The notes: generated by a model from the letters alone, not told the origin. A stretch of 64,000 bases of DNA from Fidelibacterota bacterium (GCA_004124475.1 SCKK01000001.1:1-64000); one strand, 5' to 3'; shown: positions 1-9,444, counted from the stretch's first letter. Numbers and translations: made by a program.

Positions 1-2
1 CT

Positions 3-1075
3 TGAATTCAACTATTAAGTGCAACTCAAACACTGTTTGTAAAGAAAGCGGAGCTGCTGTAGGCTCTCCTCTTTTCTTTAAGACAAAAATGAGGAGCACA
101 AATGAGACACTACAACCAGCTCACGCTGGAACAAAGATACGGAATATATTCTTTGCTTAAAACAGGTCATAATCAATCAGAAATTGCTTTAACAATTGGC
201 GTCCATAAATCGACAATTAGCCGAGAAGTGAAGCGGAACCGTGGTCAACGCGGCTATCGACATAAACAGGCTCATGTCAAGGCGCTAGATCAACGACAAG
301 GTAAAATCAGACCACATATTGATGGAAGTACCTGGGCTTTTATTGAGCGTTTGATACAAAAGGAATGGTCTCCTGAACAGATACACAGCTGGATGAAGGA
401 TAACATGGCCATGTCTGTAAGTCATGAATGGATTTACAGGTACATTCTTAAAGACAAACAGGCTGGTGGTTCTTTGCATCTTCATTTAAGGTGTCGGAAG
501 AAAAGGAAGAAGCGTTATGGGGCTCATGACCGACGGGGAAGTATCAAAAACAGAGTCAGTATTGATGAGCGTCCTATTGTGGTAGAAGAGCGAAGTAGAA
601 TTGGCGATTGGGAGGCGGATACCATTATCGGTAAAGGTCATAAACAGGCTCTGGTCTCTTTGACAGAACGTAAATCCAGGCTGTCTCTGATCTACAAAGT
701 TGAAAGGAAAACAAAAGACGAGGTAACCGATGCTGTGACTAAATTGCTTAATCCAATCAAGGATAACGTCCTTACGTTGACGTCGGATAATGGGAAAGAG
801 TTCTCCGGTCATGAGACTATTGCTGATCATCTTAGTGCTGACTTTTATTTTGCTCACGCGTATTCTGCCTGGGAAAGAGGCACAAACGAAAACACCAATG
901 GGCTCATCAGACAATACTTCCCCAAAAACAGAGACTTTAGAACCATCACAGATGATGAAATAATCAGAGTTATTAAAAAGCTAAATAACCGTCCGAGAAA
1001 ATGTCTCGGGTTCAAAACCCCCAATCAGGTATTTTTCGGGGAACTTTCAAATGTCGCACTTACTACTTGAATCCA
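3..1075 (+). mobile_element. IS30-family insertion sequence
   Basis: This is a complete IS30-like element. Imperfect terminal inverted repeats of about 23 bp lie at roughly 3-25 and 1053-1075; they share the pattern TG-ATTCAA-TA-TAAGTGC-AC. One transposase gene fills the interior. The right repeat overlaps the end of the transposase gene. The element sits inside a molybdopterin hydroxylase gene whose 3' part continues directly after it. The left flank is cut by the window edge, so the target duplication cannot be read. Confidence 0.85.
102..1070 (+). CDS. IS30 family transposase
   Basis: This 322-aa DDE transposase catalyses cut-and-paste movement of the IS30-like element that contains it. 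The N-terminal 50 residues form a helix-turn-helix (LTLEQRYGIYSLLKTGHNQS, then a second helix ending in STISREVKRN), which is the family signature. The catalytic core shows DWEADTIIG for the first Asp, TSDNGKEF for the second Asp and ENTNGLIRQYFPK for the Glu. Length is normal for the family and the frame is intact, so it may be active. The start follows a GAGGAG ribosome binding site. Confidence 0.95.
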   Translation: MRHYNQLTLEQRYGIYSLLKTGHNQSEIALTIGVHKSTISREVKRNRGQRGYRHKQAHVKALDQRQGKIRPHIDGSTWAFIERLIQKEWSPEQIHSWMKDNMAMSVSHEWIYRYILKDKQAGGSLHLHLRCRKKRKKRYGAHDRRGSIKNRVSIDERPIVVEERSRIGDWEADTIIGKGHKQALVSLTERKSRLSLIYKVERKTKDEVTDAVTKLLNPIKDNVLTLTSDNGKEFSGHETIADHLSADFYFAHAYSAWERGTNENTNGLIRQYFPKNRDFRTITDDEIIRVIKKLNNRPRKCLGFKTPNQVFFGELSNVALTT

Positions 1076-1842
1076 GCGAATATATCACCTTACCAATTCC
1101 TTTTAAGGAAAAACTCGATAGGGTAGCCTTGCATGGTGCTAAGAATCTCCCCTATACGATACCAAACATTTTAATAGACTATAAAATGGCCAACACAGCC
1201 ATCCCTGTGGGTTGGTGGCGGTCTGTCTATAATTCACAGAATGCTTTTGCCAATGAATGTTTTTTAGATGAATTGGCAGAATCTGCTGGGGAAGATCCCT
1301 TTGATTTCCGGTTCAAACTTCTCTCAAATTCACCACGCCACGCCAATGTATTAAAATTAGTTGCCAATAAATCAGGTTGGGGAAATCCTTTGCCACAAGG
1401 TCACTACCAGGGAATCAGCTGTCATGAATCCTTTGGTTCTTTTGTAGCTCAAGTGGCAGAAATCTCAATAAACGAGGAGAAAGGTGTCAAGGTTCACCGG
1501 GTGGTCTGCACCATTGATTGTGGACAGGTTATTAATCCAGATACTGTTGAAGCACAGGTTGAAAGCGCCATTGCATACGGTCTAACCGCTACAATAAAAA
1601 GTAAAATCACCATTAAAAATGGCCGTGTACGACAAAGCAACTTCCACGATTTTAAAATATTGCGAATGGATGAAATGCCTCAAATCGATGTACACATCAT
1701 CCCCAGCACAGAATCTCCTGGTGGAGTAGGAGAGCCAGGTTTACCTCCTATTGCACCAGCAGTAGCCAATGCTGTCTTTGCCGCCACAGGAAAACGAGTC
1801 AGAAAATTACCCATATTGCCGAAAGACCTTAAAACAATATGA
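1075..1842 (+). pseudogene. Molybdopterin hydroxylase large subunit (isoquinoline 1-oxidoreductase beta-like), 3' part cut by IS30
   Basis: This is the C-terminal third of a xanthine dehydrogenase-family molybdopterin-binding subunit, closest in style to isoquinoline 1-oxidoreductase beta subunits. The motifs PVGWWRSVYNSQNAF and DCGQVINPD are visible. Near the end, GVGEPGLPP carries the conserved active-site Glu that abstracts a proton from the molybdenum-bound hydroxyl. The N-terminal two thirds are missing: the reading frame enters from the IS30 right repeat, and its apparent ATG at 1051 belongs to the IS. The stop overlaps the ATG of ogt by four bases (ATGA), so the two were probably one transcriptional unit. 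It is non-functional here unless the upstream part lies left of the element. Confidence 0.85.
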
Positions 1843-2336
1843 TTCTTTATACCTCAATAGACACACCTATTGGGAAAATACTGATAGCAAAAACAGAAAA
1901 AGGTATCTGCCGCATTGGATTACCGTCAGACGATGAAGAATCCTTTACCAATTGGACGGCAACTCAATTCCCCAACGAGAATGTCATTAAAAATCTCAAA
2001 GCATTTGATAATGAAATAAATCAACTGGAAAAATATTTTACAGGAAAGCTTAAGAAATTCAATCTTTCATTAGACTTGCAATCTTCACCTTTTTATAAAA
2101 AGGTTTTAATGGTAGTTAAAAACATCCCTTATGGCAAGACAGCTTCATACAAACAAATTGCATACTGGATTGATAATCCAAAAGCAGTGAGGGCTGTAGG
2201 AAATGCTAATGCCAATAATCCTATCCCAATCATCATCCCATGCCATCGGGTCGTTGCGAGTAATGGGTCATTAGGTGGATACGGTGGTGGGCTAACAATG
2301 AAACGTTGGCTGCTTGAGCTTGAAGGTGCTTTGTAA
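1839..2336 (+). CDS. ogt: Methylated-DNA--protein-cysteine S-methyltransferase
   Basis: This 165-aa suicide enzyme transfers the methyl group of O6-methylguanine (or O4-methylthymine) in DNA to its own cysteine. The active-site motif PCHRVV is present near residue 131, followed by the usual GGYGGGLTMKRWLLELEG tail. The N-terminal ribonuclease-like domain precedes the helix-turn-helix segment (NIPYGKTASYKQIA), which inserts into the minor groove. Length is typical of Ogt/MGMT. The start overlaps the disrupted molybdopterin hydroxylase stop (ATGA), indicating translational coupling, so the upstream IS30 insertion may have altered its expression. Confidence 0.95.
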   Translation: MILYTSIDTPIGKILIAKTEKGICRIGLPSDDEESFTNWTATQFPNENVIKNLKAFDNEINQLEKYFTGKLKKFNLSLDLQSSPFYKKVLMVVKNIPYGKTASYKQIAYWIDNPKAVRAVGNANANNPIPIIIPCHRVVASNGSLGGYGGGLTMKRWLLELEGAL

Positions 2337-2408
2337 ACGTGCCTGAAATTGATACTGTTTGAAACCTCTCCCTTGTTTACCGTAATGCTTCAGTGAAACC
2401 GAAGTACT

Positions 2409-2427
2409 ACGCACTTTGAAAGTGCGT
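2409..2427. repeat. Perfect 19-nt palindrome after ogt
   Basis: ACGCACTTT-G-AAAGTGCGT is a perfect palindrome with one central base. It lies 73 nt after the ogt stop. There is no T-run after it, so it is more likely an extragenic palindrome than a classical terminator. Confidence 0.6.
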
Positions 2428-2612
2428 GGCACTTAAGGTACAAGGTGGATTTTTTTTATCGAATGAACTTTGTTAACTAAATAACAAAACTTTGAACTTT
2501 GAGTCTTGAATCTTTTATCTTTTTTTTTAAACCTACTGGTAACTCTGGGGTTAATCTTCGCATTCCCTTATCATTGTTCAATTGTTATTTCAAATGTAAC
2601 TTTGGCTAATCT

Positions 2613-3218
2613 ATGGCAAGCATATTAAAAAATATTCGGGGTAAAATCATGGCAGGGTTTGCAACACTTGTACCCATTGCTGCCACAGTATGGATCATAA
2701 AAGTTCTTTTCAATTTTTTTGATGGTTTTGCCTCTCCTTTCCTTGACAAAATTTTACCTTTCCACATCCCAGGGTTGGGTCTTATTGTTTCATTAGGGTT
2801 TGTTTTCATTCTTGGAATAGTAGTTACAAATTTCCTTGGTAGAAAGCTTGTATATTGGGGAGAAAGAATTCTGGAAAAAATTCCCGTGGCAAGCACGATT
2901 TACAACACAGCCAAACAAATCACGCAAGCGATTGGAGGGTCTTCAAGCCGTGCCTTCCAGAGAACAGTCTACATCCAATATCCGAGAAAAGGGCTGTGGA
3001 CAATAGCATTTGTAACAGGAGAATCGAAAGATAAAGATGGTAATGACTATTTTCATCTTTTTGTCCCAACCACGCCGAACCCTACATCAGGAGTTTTGAT
3101 CATTTTACAAAAACAGGATGCTATTGATGCTAACATTTCGGTAGAACAAGGAATGAAAGCAATTATTTCCGGGGGAATGTTGGCGCCCACCAAAACTGAA
3201 ATTTCAGCCACAGACTAA
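2613..3218 (+). CDS. DUF502 family membrane protein
   Basis: This 201-aa protein of the DUF502/COG2928 family has no established function. Two transmembrane segments are visible near the N-terminus (about residues 14-34 and 52-74), followed by a soluble domain. Family hallmarks are the PGLGLIVSLGFVFILGIV segment and IPVASTIYNTAKQITQAI, with VFVPTTPNPTSG-like text near residue 150. Length matches the family, and the start lies at the first ATG. It stands alone between ogt and plsY. Confidence 0.9.
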   Translation: MASILKNIRGKIMAGFATLVPIAATVWIIKVLFNFFDGFASPFLDKILPFHIPGLGLIVSLGFVFILGIVVTNFLGRKLVYWGERILEKIPVASTIYNTAKQITQAIGGSSSRAFQRTVYIQYPRKGLWTIAFVTGESKDKDGNDYFHLFVPTTPNPTSGVLIILQKQDAIDANISVEQGMKAIISGGMLAPTKTEISATD

Positions 3219-3270
3219 AATCTATAGCTAAATTGACATTAAAATTATTCAGGTTTACAGCACAGTATGA

Positions 3271-3286
3271 TCCGCCAGCTGGCGGA
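3271..3286. repeat. Dispersed palindrome TCCGCCAGCTGGCGGA
   Basis: A perfect 16-nt palindrome between the DUF502 gene and plsY. A one-base variant occurs at 36904-36919. Confidence 0.7.
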
Positions 3287-3420
3287 TTAATAATTGGTTA
3301 CCATTCAGGCATATAAAAACCAGCCCGGGAAGCTAATGTGGGGTTAAGGAGGGTGAGACAAACAGCTCCCCGAACTGGCAGTGATATCACATTTACTATA
3401 ATGGTATTGAAAAGTTCCCA

Positions 3421-4101
3421 ATGCTATCACATTTTATCCTCACGAAAATGATTAGTCTAATCACGTTACTGCTGTTAGGATATATTATTGGATCCTTCCC
3501 CACTGCCATATTAACTGGAAAGACTTTTAAAGGAATTGATATACGTCAACACGGCAGTGGGAATGCAGGGGCTACAAATGTATATCGTGTCCTTGGCTTA
3601 AAACCTGCTCTCCTCGTAGTGACCGTAGACATTCTTAAAGGCTGGCTTGCCACTACTTATCTACCTGTTTTAATGGAGTTGACACCTAACATCGATATTG
3701 ATATTGGGATCACTCATATTCTTGCAGGACTGTCTGCCACTGTTGGTCACACATTTAGTGTCTTTGCAAAATTTAGAGGAGGTAAGGGTGTCGCTACTAT
3801 TGCGGGTATGATTATCGCACTCTATCCCGTTGCGGTTCTATTCTGCTTGTTTGTGTTCATGGTCACGCTTATAATCTGGGGTTATGTTTCCTTGGCTTCA
3901 ATTGCAGCTTCACTTATTCTCCCAATAATTGTTCATTTCTATTCAATATTTGGACTTTTACCACCACTCACATCAATAAAATTTTTCTCATTAATCATAC
4001 CACTTTTTGTATTGTATACCCATCGAAGTAATGTCCGACGACTGTTAGATGGAAGCGAGAATCGTTTTGAGAAGGTGATGATATTCAGAAAATCCCGGTA
4101 G
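3421..4101 (+). CDS. plsY: Glycerol-3-phosphate acyltransferase PlsY
   Basis: PlsY transfers an acyl group from acyl-phosphate to glycerol-3-phosphate in the inner membrane, the first step of phospholipid synthesis. The protein is polytopic, with about five hydrophobic segments. The three family motifs are visible: GSFPTAILTGK, then RQHGSGNAGATNVYR, then FRGGKGVATIAG, with HRSNVRRLLDGSE near the end. Length (226 aa from 3421) is slightly longer than usual. The internal Met at 3448 (MISLITLLLLGYIIGS) is an equally good start and gives the normal N-terminus. Confidence 0.95.
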   Translation: MLSHFILTKMISLITLLLLGYIIGSFPTAILTGKTFKGIDIRQHGSGNAGATNVYRVLGLKPALLVVTVDILKGWLATTYLPVLMELTPNIDIDIGITHILAGLSATVGHTFSVFAKFRGGKGVATIAGMIIALYPVAVLFCLFVFMVTLIIWGYVSLASIAASLILPIIVHFYSIFGLLPPLTSIKFFSLIIPLFVLYTHRSNVRRLLDGSENRFEKVMIFRKSR

Positions 4102-4322
4102 TGTTTAATAAAACTTATTTTTTCGTTTCTGACAAGTTAGAGGGAAATTGTTTTTTATGGATGCTATTACGCCCTAAAGGTACTGTGGACAAGATTATAT
4201 CTTGCTTCTTGACTATAGAATTCACTACAACCCATGATATAATCAAAAAGGGGTTAATTTTATAAAAGCAAAAGAAAATGAATGGGATAAACCTACAGGT
4301 AGAATAAAGTATTTTTCCCTTG

Positions 4323-5972
4323 CTATAGAATCTTTCCATCATCTTCTTTTAACATCAGCATTCTCACCAGTGGGATTGGTGGAGCGCCAAAGGATAAAAC
4401 TGTATCATGAAACCTTTTGAGGGAATAATTGTCTCCTTCCTGAGCCTTCCAGTCATCACGAAGTTTTAGCATCATTAATTTTCCCAAAGTATAATTAAGA
4501 TAACCCGGATCGAAAGTACCTCGCTCTGCTTCCTTCCTTGCTGGAGTTTCTTCCATATACGAATTTTCCATGAAATATTGTGTTGCCTCATCCACTTTCA
4601 TATTTTGAGTATGCATCTTAATGGCGCATATGAACCGGCAATCCCGCAATAATGCCTCAGAAAGTTGAGCGAGGTGATACCTCGGATCATCCTTATGCCA
4701 CCCTTCCTCTATCATCATTTGCTCTGAATAGTGAGCCCATCCTTCCCAAAACGAATATGCTCCTTCAATTTTTGACACTTTTGAAGGAGCAGAAAGTGTG
4801 TGTAAATAGTGAATAAAATGACCGGGATACGCCTCGTGAACCGACACATTATCCAAGGTAGCGTAGTCGAATTTTGTCAGCCACTCTTCTTTCTCTTTAT
4901 CCGACCATTCAGGCAGCACATTGGTTACGTAGTAAAAAGACTCGGAAGCTGTTTTCTCGAAAGGACCTGGGGTATCACACATGGCGAATGCCCACCTCAA
5001 AAAACCGGGTGTTTCGGCAACCTGAATTCGAATTTCAGACGGAACAGATACTATATCACGATCTAACAAAAACTGCCGGATATTTTCCAGCATATCCCTT
5101 GTTTCACCAATAAGTTTGTCTGAAGATGGATGATCCTTTGCAATACTTAGCATAACATCTCTGGGAGATATTCCTGGCATTAATTTAGACGCTATTTCTT
5201 CAAATTGTTTTTTATTCTTTTGCAGGTCGGTTTCCCCAATGGTCAACAAAGAATCCAAATCAATCTCCACCATTTCGCCAAATCGCAACATATCAATAAA
5301 ATTGAATCGACCAATAGAAAATTCATCAGTAGAATCCGGCAACAGTGTTTTTTCCCCATACGTCAAGAATTTCTCTAATGCTTGTGCAGCCTTACGGATT
5401 GATTGTTCTAACTCAAGTTTTGATGAATCACTTTTGACAGATTTGAAAACTTTTGGTACATCAAGGGTATAAAATTCGATAAAACCCTGATACATTTCCA
5501 ACGTAGTTTTCAGGTTAATTTTTGGCTGGACTGCTATGAGATTATACTTCTGACAGGTTAAAAATCGTTCAATTTGTGATAAATGTTCTATCGTATGTTT
5601 CAATCTCGTTTTCAATGGGGCATAATTTCTCAGCAAGTAGTGACTAACATCAAGGTGTCCACTATAACTCATTGGATTTTCAGCCCAGTTTCTTAACTGC
5701 TGTAATTGGAATCGCTCATAATTGATCGTCAATTCCAGTTGAACCAAATCTGCTTTCTGCTGAGAAGTGAAATCTTCTTTTCTAAGCCGATTGACTTCAA
5801 TCTGATAGAACTGTAGACGTTTGACAATTCCCATAACATTTTCATAACAAAAATCCGGGACCTTACCCAAGTATCTATGGAATCCAATCTGGCGACCTAA
5901 GGTGGGATTAAATCTGAAATAATCGTCGTAAAAACGGTTTACAAAATCGTTGAATTTTCCAATAATTGACAT
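4323..5972 (-). CDS. DUF885 family putative metallopeptidase
   Basis: This 549-aa protein belongs to DUF885, a family of predicted zinc-dependent carboxypeptidase-like hydrolases. The motif VHEAYPGHFIHYLH supplies a His-Glu pair and a following His that resemble a zinc-binding helix, and EGWAHYSEQMM provides a downstream Glu. PARKEAERGTFDPGYLNYT near the C-terminus is also typical. There is no clear signal peptide. It starts 19 nt after the stop of the Omp85-type gene and is likely co-transcribed with it. The substrate is unknown. Confidence 0.85.
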   Translation of the reverse strand: MSIIGKFNDFVNRFYDDYFRFNPTLGRQIGFHRYLGKVPDFCYENVMGIVKRLQFYQIEVNRLRKEDFTSQQKADLVQLELTINYERFQLQQLRNWAENPMSYSGHLDVSHYLLRNYAPLKTRLKHTIEHLSQIERFLTCQKYNLIAVQPKINLKTTLEMYQGFIEFYTLDVPKVFKSVKSDSSKLELEQSIRKAAQALEKFLTYGEKTLLPDSTDEFSIGRFNFIDMLRFGEMVEIDLDSLLTIGETDLQKNKKQFEEIASKLMPGISPRDVMLSIAKDHPSSDKLIGETRDMLENIRQFLLDRDIVSVPSEIRIQVAETPGFLRWAFAMCDTPGPFEKTASESFYYVTNVLPEWSDKEKEEWLTKFDYATLDNVSVHEAYPGHFIHYLHTLSAPSKVSKIEGAYSFWEGWAHYSEQMMIEEGWHKDDPRYHLAQLSEALLRDCRFICAIKMHTQNMKVDEATQYFMENSYMEETPARKEAERGTFDPGYLNYTLGKLMMLKLRDDWKAQEGDNYSLKRFHDTVLSFGAPPIPLVRMLMLKEDDGKIL

Positions 5973-5991
5973 TAATTCGTATTAATACCTG

Positions 5992-7275
5992 TTAAAATTT
6001 ATGACCTATATCCATATGCCACGTACCTGACTGCCATTTCCCTTTATAATACCCAAAACCAAAATCAATTCGTAATAGTCCTCCTCCCGGAACAAAAAAT
6101 CGCACCCCTATGCCCGTTCCAAATATAGGTTCTTTTTTTAACATTGTGAAAAACTTGTCATCAGCAGCGCCCACATCCAGAAATTCCGCAAGTATCACTC
6201 CAAACTCGGTATTAGCAGATGTAAGATACTTCGGAACAAGTGTCTGCCGCAATTCAAAAGATGCATAATAACTATTTAAACCTACGCGATAGTTCTCTTC
6301 AACATCATCTGGAGTAATTATACGCCATCCCCTGACACTTTGAGTTCCGCCTACCCATTGAATCCGATACGGAATTTCTTTTCCAAAATATTTATGAAAA
6401 AATAATGACCCACTCAATACCCACTTCTTCTTCCCTGGAATTAGAGTGCGATACCCGCTGATCTGGGTTTCCCAAATGTTGTTATAGGGTTCCGTTTTCC
6501 CCAAACCAAATTCGGGACGAATCTCATTAAAAATTAACATACCCTTCGCCGGATCCAAATAAATGTCACGCGTATCATAGATGAGCTTAAACTTTGTTTG
6601 AAAGTAATTGTGTTGAAAATCCTTATCCACGTTTTCAACGTAACTTACCCACCGCTTTTCAAGGCTTCCGGTCACCCATACTTTCCAATGATACCCAAAA
6701 TACCGACCAACTGTTATTTCACTGTCTATTTCTCTATAGTCGTATTTTAAGAAAGGATGGTTGTAAAGTGTGGTAAAAAGGTGTCCCTGTATTGAAATAT
6801 GATCTCCGACAATCCAGGGATCATGAAAAAATAACCCACCGAATTCTGTCCCTCCAAATGCTCCCAAAACCTGAAATGTTTGATTCCGACCTCGGAAATT
6901 ACTAACAGTCAACCCCGCTCCGTACGACCAACCCGTCCGCTCCTCATAAACGATCACGGGAAATGGAATATACCTCCACGTTTCAACCACCAGGTACGTT
7001 AATATATTCGACCCGTTATCACTTTGTGTCAAAAAGAATGTAACTTCACTAAAAATTCCAAGGTTGTCAATACGGTTTCTGTCTTTAATCGCGATAAGTG
7101 AATCGAAGGGTAAAGCTACCTGATGCTGAATTTCACGCCGAATAATATGTTCCTTCGTTACTTGATTTCCCCGTATAACAATATGGTGTACAATGGGATG
7201 GGAAATCTGATTTTCAGTTGCTCTTGAAATAGAGACCACAGTTATCAGGGAGAAAAATATTTTTAGTAGGTTCAA
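5992..7275 (-). CDS. Omp85/BamA-superfamily outer membrane protein
   Basis: This 427-aa protein carries an N-terminal signal peptide (about residues 1-19), one POTRA-like domain (about 25-105, containing VIRGNQVTKEHIIRREI) and a C-terminal beta-barrel of the bacterial surface antigen type. The barrel shows TRDIYLDPAKGM, GGTQSVRGW and a final strand ending in MDIGHKF. With a single POTRA domain it is much shorter than BamA (five POTRAs), so it is probably an accessory Omp85 or TamA-like/patatin-type translocator rather than the main assembly factor. The QSVRGW motif corresponds to the conserved loop-6 VRGF/Y motif. Confidence 0.88.
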   Translation of the reverse strand: MNLLKIFFSLITVVSISRATENQISHPIVHHIVIRGNQVTKEHIIRREIQHQVALPFDSLIAIKDRNRIDNLGIFSEVTFFLTQSDNGSNILTYLVVETWRYIPFPVIVYEERTGWSYGAGLTVSNFRGRNQTFQVLGAFGGTEFGGLFFHDPWIVGDHISIQGHLFTTLYNHPFLKYDYREIDSEITVGRYFGYHWKVWVTGSLEKRWVSYVENVDKDFQHNYFQTKFKLIYDTRDIYLDPAKGMLIFNEIRPEFGLGKTEPYNNIWETQISGYRTLIPGKKKWVLSGSLFFHKYFGKEIPYRIQWVGGTQSVRGWRIITPDDVEENYRVGLNSYYASFELRQTLVPKYLTSANTEFGVILAEFLDVGAADDKFFTMLKKEPIFGTGIGVRFFVPGGGLLRIDFGFGYYKGKWQSGTWHMDIGHKF

Positions 7276-7295
7276 AACTTCGCTCTAATCCACAA

Positions 7296-7324
7296 TCAAG
7301 TTACTAGCAGAGTCCTGCGGACAA
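7296..7324. repeat. 29-nt dispersed repeat, copy 1
   Basis: A 29-nt stretch beginning TCAAGTTACTAGCAGAGTCC and ending TGCGGACAA. It recurs at 16708-16736 with one substitution. It is intergenic, downstream of an M20 peptidase gene. Confidence 0.75.
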
Positions 7325-7508
7325 ATTTCATTCGTTGGTTGGTAGATAAGTTTGATGCGTTATGTCTTATGCAAGAACTCAAACACTTGCGCCATTAGTG
7401 TCCCTGTGACCCAGAGGGTCTCCCTTGGAGGGAAATACATCAACACCTGATACTTGTCACTTGTTATCTTCAAACGGTCTAAAATGAAAATCCCTACCCA
7501 CCTGAATG

Positions 7509-7526
7509 ATCCCGAAGTTTCGGGAG
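7509..7526. repeat. CCCGAAGTTTCGGGA palindrome
   Basis: One of several copies in the window, here flanked by CCTGAATG and GGTAGG. The same extended context occurs inverted at 46803-46835. It lies in the 3' region of the M20 gene. Confidence 0.7.
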
Positions 7527-7541
7527 GTAGGTACGATCCAG

Positions 7542-8924
7542 TTAATATGAGGTGAGATTCGAAATTTCTTCATAAAGATATATGCAACTTAAAATACCGT
7601 TTTTAAAATTTTCCAAATCCAGCCATTCATTGGGGGCATGGGCATTCTCATTAGGGAGTCCAAAACCGAGAAGCAGGCAGGGAATATTCAATGTTTCTTG
7701 GAAGGTCCGAACGATGGGGATGGATCCACCTTCTCTAATAAAGACGGCATCAGCATTAAATCCTTTTTTCAGTGCAGCAATTGCAGCAGTAAAAACTTGA
7801 TGGTTAGTATCAGCAAGATACGGCATGCCACCGTGCATTCTATCGATACTAATTTCCACCTCAGGAGGAGTAATTAAATGAATGTAACTTTCAAATAACT
7901 CTGCGATCTTTTCCGGAGTCTGGTCGGGTACCAGCCTCATACTGACTTTTGCGTGGGCTTCAGAAGGAATAATGGTTTTTGACCCTTCGCCTGTGAATCC
8001 ACCCCATATCCCACAAACATCCAAGGTAGGACGACACCAAATATTTTCCAGGATAGAATATCCGGATTCCCTAAAAAGTTTTTTAACACCAATTTCTTCT
8101 CTATACGAATCTTCATCGAAAGGTAGCAAAGCTAAAGCTTTCCTCTCCCCAGGAGACACGTCTACAACATCCTCGTAAAATCCAGGAATGAGGATTCGAC
8201 CATTTTCATCTTTTAATTGAGTCAACATTTTTGATAAAGCATGAATCGGATTGATAACAGAACCACCATAAGATCCTGAATGTAAATCTTGCTTTGAGCC
8301 TCTCAGATTAATTTGAAAATAAGCCAATCCCCGTAAACCATAGCAAATACTTGGGTAGCCTTTTCTGATCATGGGTGTATCGGAGATAACAGCATAATCT
8401 GAGGATAATAATTTACGGTTTGGTTTCAAGAAGTCTTCGAAATTTTCACTTCCTATCTCTTCTTCTCCTTCAACAATAAATTTAATATTCAGTGGAAGAG
8501 AACCATGCATTTTCATCCATGACTCAATGGCTTTGAAATGAATGTAGACCTGTCCTTTGTCATCTACTGTACCTCGTCCGTACATTCTTCCATCATTAAT
8601 TTCAGGCTCGAACGGTGGCGTATCCCATAGGTCAATTGGATCGACAGGTTGAACATCATAGTGACCATAAATGATAATAGTGGGTTTTTCAGGAGCTCCC
8701 AACCATTCTCCATATACAACCGGATGACCTTGAGTTTCAAAAATCTCTGCCCGCTCAAGACCTATCTCCAACATCTTATCCTTTAAAAATTCTGCACAAC
8801 GATGAACATCCACAACATGGTCTTTACTGCTGGAAATACTGGGAATTCTAACCAGGTCTTTTAATTCTTCGATAAACCTATCCTGGTTAGCTTGGGCAAA
8901 TTTAATTACATTATTATGTAACAT
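7542..8924 (-). CDS. M20 family dipeptidase
   Basis: This is a zinc-dependent M20/M25/M40 exopeptidase that cleaves dipeptides or short peptides in the cytoplasm. The metal-binding motifs are in order: IIYGHYDVQPVDP, GRGTVDDKGQ and EGEEEIGSE. The dimerisation domain follows (SMRLVPDQTPEKIAELF), then the second metal site near GGSIPIV. The ATG at 8924 is preferred over the longer reading frame from 9038. It is preceded by GAGG at a good distance and begins MLHNNVIKFAQANQDRFIEE, the normal N-terminus. The 38 extra codons would overlap the cytochrome remnant upstream. Predicted length is 460 aa. Confidence 0.93.
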   Translation of the reverse strand: MLHNNVIKFAQANQDRFIEELKDLVRIPSISSSKDHVVDVHRCAEFLKDKMLEIGLERAEIFETQGHPVVYGEWLGAPEKPTIIIYGHYDVQPVDPIDLWDTPPFEPEINDGRMYGRGTVDDKGQVYIHFKAIESWMKMHGSLPLNIKFIVEGEEEIGSENFEDFLKPNRKLLSSDYAVISDTPMIRKGYPSICYGLRGLAYFQINLRGSKQDLHSGSYGGSVINPIHALSKMLTQLKDENGRILIPGFYEDVVDVSPGERKALALLPFDEDSYREEIGVKKLFRESGYSILENIWCRPTLDVCGIWGGFTGEGSKTIIPSEAHAKVSMRLVPDQTPEKIAELFESYIHLITPPEVEISIDRMHGGMPYLADTNHQVFTAAIAALKKGFNADAVFIREGGSIPIVRTFQETLNIPCLLLGFGLPNENAHAPNEWLDLENFKNGILSCIYLYEEISNLTSY

Positions 8925-9165
8925 TAGTTTTCCTCGAAATTCTATTAATGTTTGTTCTGTTTTTCTCTTTTGTACCAGATATATCTCTTTCCGGATACTC
9001 ATCTCCACGGTGGCAAGTCCAACAAGAAATCGAATCAAATTTTAATGGAGCCATTACATTTTCATTAATATCTATCACCATCTTCATCATTTCATGACCA
9101 ATGGTTTTATGTGCTTTTTCATCTGATGAATAGTCTTTTATATTGTGGCAGAATTTACACTTCAC
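8914..9165 (-). pseudogene. c-type cytochrome remnant (reaction-centre cytochrome-like)
   Basis: An 83-codon remnant contains two haem-binding motifs, CKFCH and CWTCHRG, spaced as in the photosynthetic reaction centre cytochrome c-like domain found in many non-phototrophs. The segment between them (SSDEKAHKTIGHEMMKMV) fits that family. The conserved LGVKC context continues three codons upstream of the GTG and then meets an in-frame TAG, so the normal N-terminal region with signal peptide is missing. Without export the protein cannot receive haem, so this is most likely a broken gene. Its 3' end overlaps the M20 start by 11 nt. Confidence 0.7.
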
Positions 9166-9416
9166 ACCTAAAGACTACACAATTGGGGTCAAAAATGAGC
9201 ATCTGGATTTCTAAGATGTAATCCAACTGCCCAAATGCAATCCAGGGTGATATGAGAAGATACCCGATGATTTTTCTGACTGAATATTTTCTAATCGCTC
9301 TATTATAAACATTGTGGGGTGAATCAAACTGTTAAAGTATGTTTAAATTATTGAGGATTTCTTTTTCACCTACTAACTTGTATCAAGGAAGATGATTTTA
9401 AGAAGATTTGGCCAAT
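9166..9416. other. Gene-free spacer
   Basis: No gene or clear RNA element is visible between the cytochrome remnant and the terminator of the tandem-repeat mini-protein. If the cytochrome once had an N-terminal part it would lie here, but no frame with a signal peptide was found. Confidence 0.5.
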
Positions 9417-9444
9417 AAAAAAACCCCCAATATTGGGGGTTTTT
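9417..9444 (-). terminator. Rho-independent terminator
   Basis: CCCCC-AATATT-GGGGG is flanked by an A-run on one side and TTTTT on the other, so it can act in both directions. It lies 24 nt beyond the stop of the minus-strand mini-protein gene and ends that monocistronic unit. Confidence 0.88.

Noticed and set aside
486-914. 142-codon frame on the minus strand inside the IS30 transposase
   Set aside because: It is fully antisense to an intact transposase and resembles no protein. Treated as a shadow.
4115-4342. 75-codon frame after the DUF885 gene
   Set aside because: It overlaps the DUF885 3' end, has no clear ribosome binding site and encodes a low-complexity hydrophobic product without a recognisable pattern.
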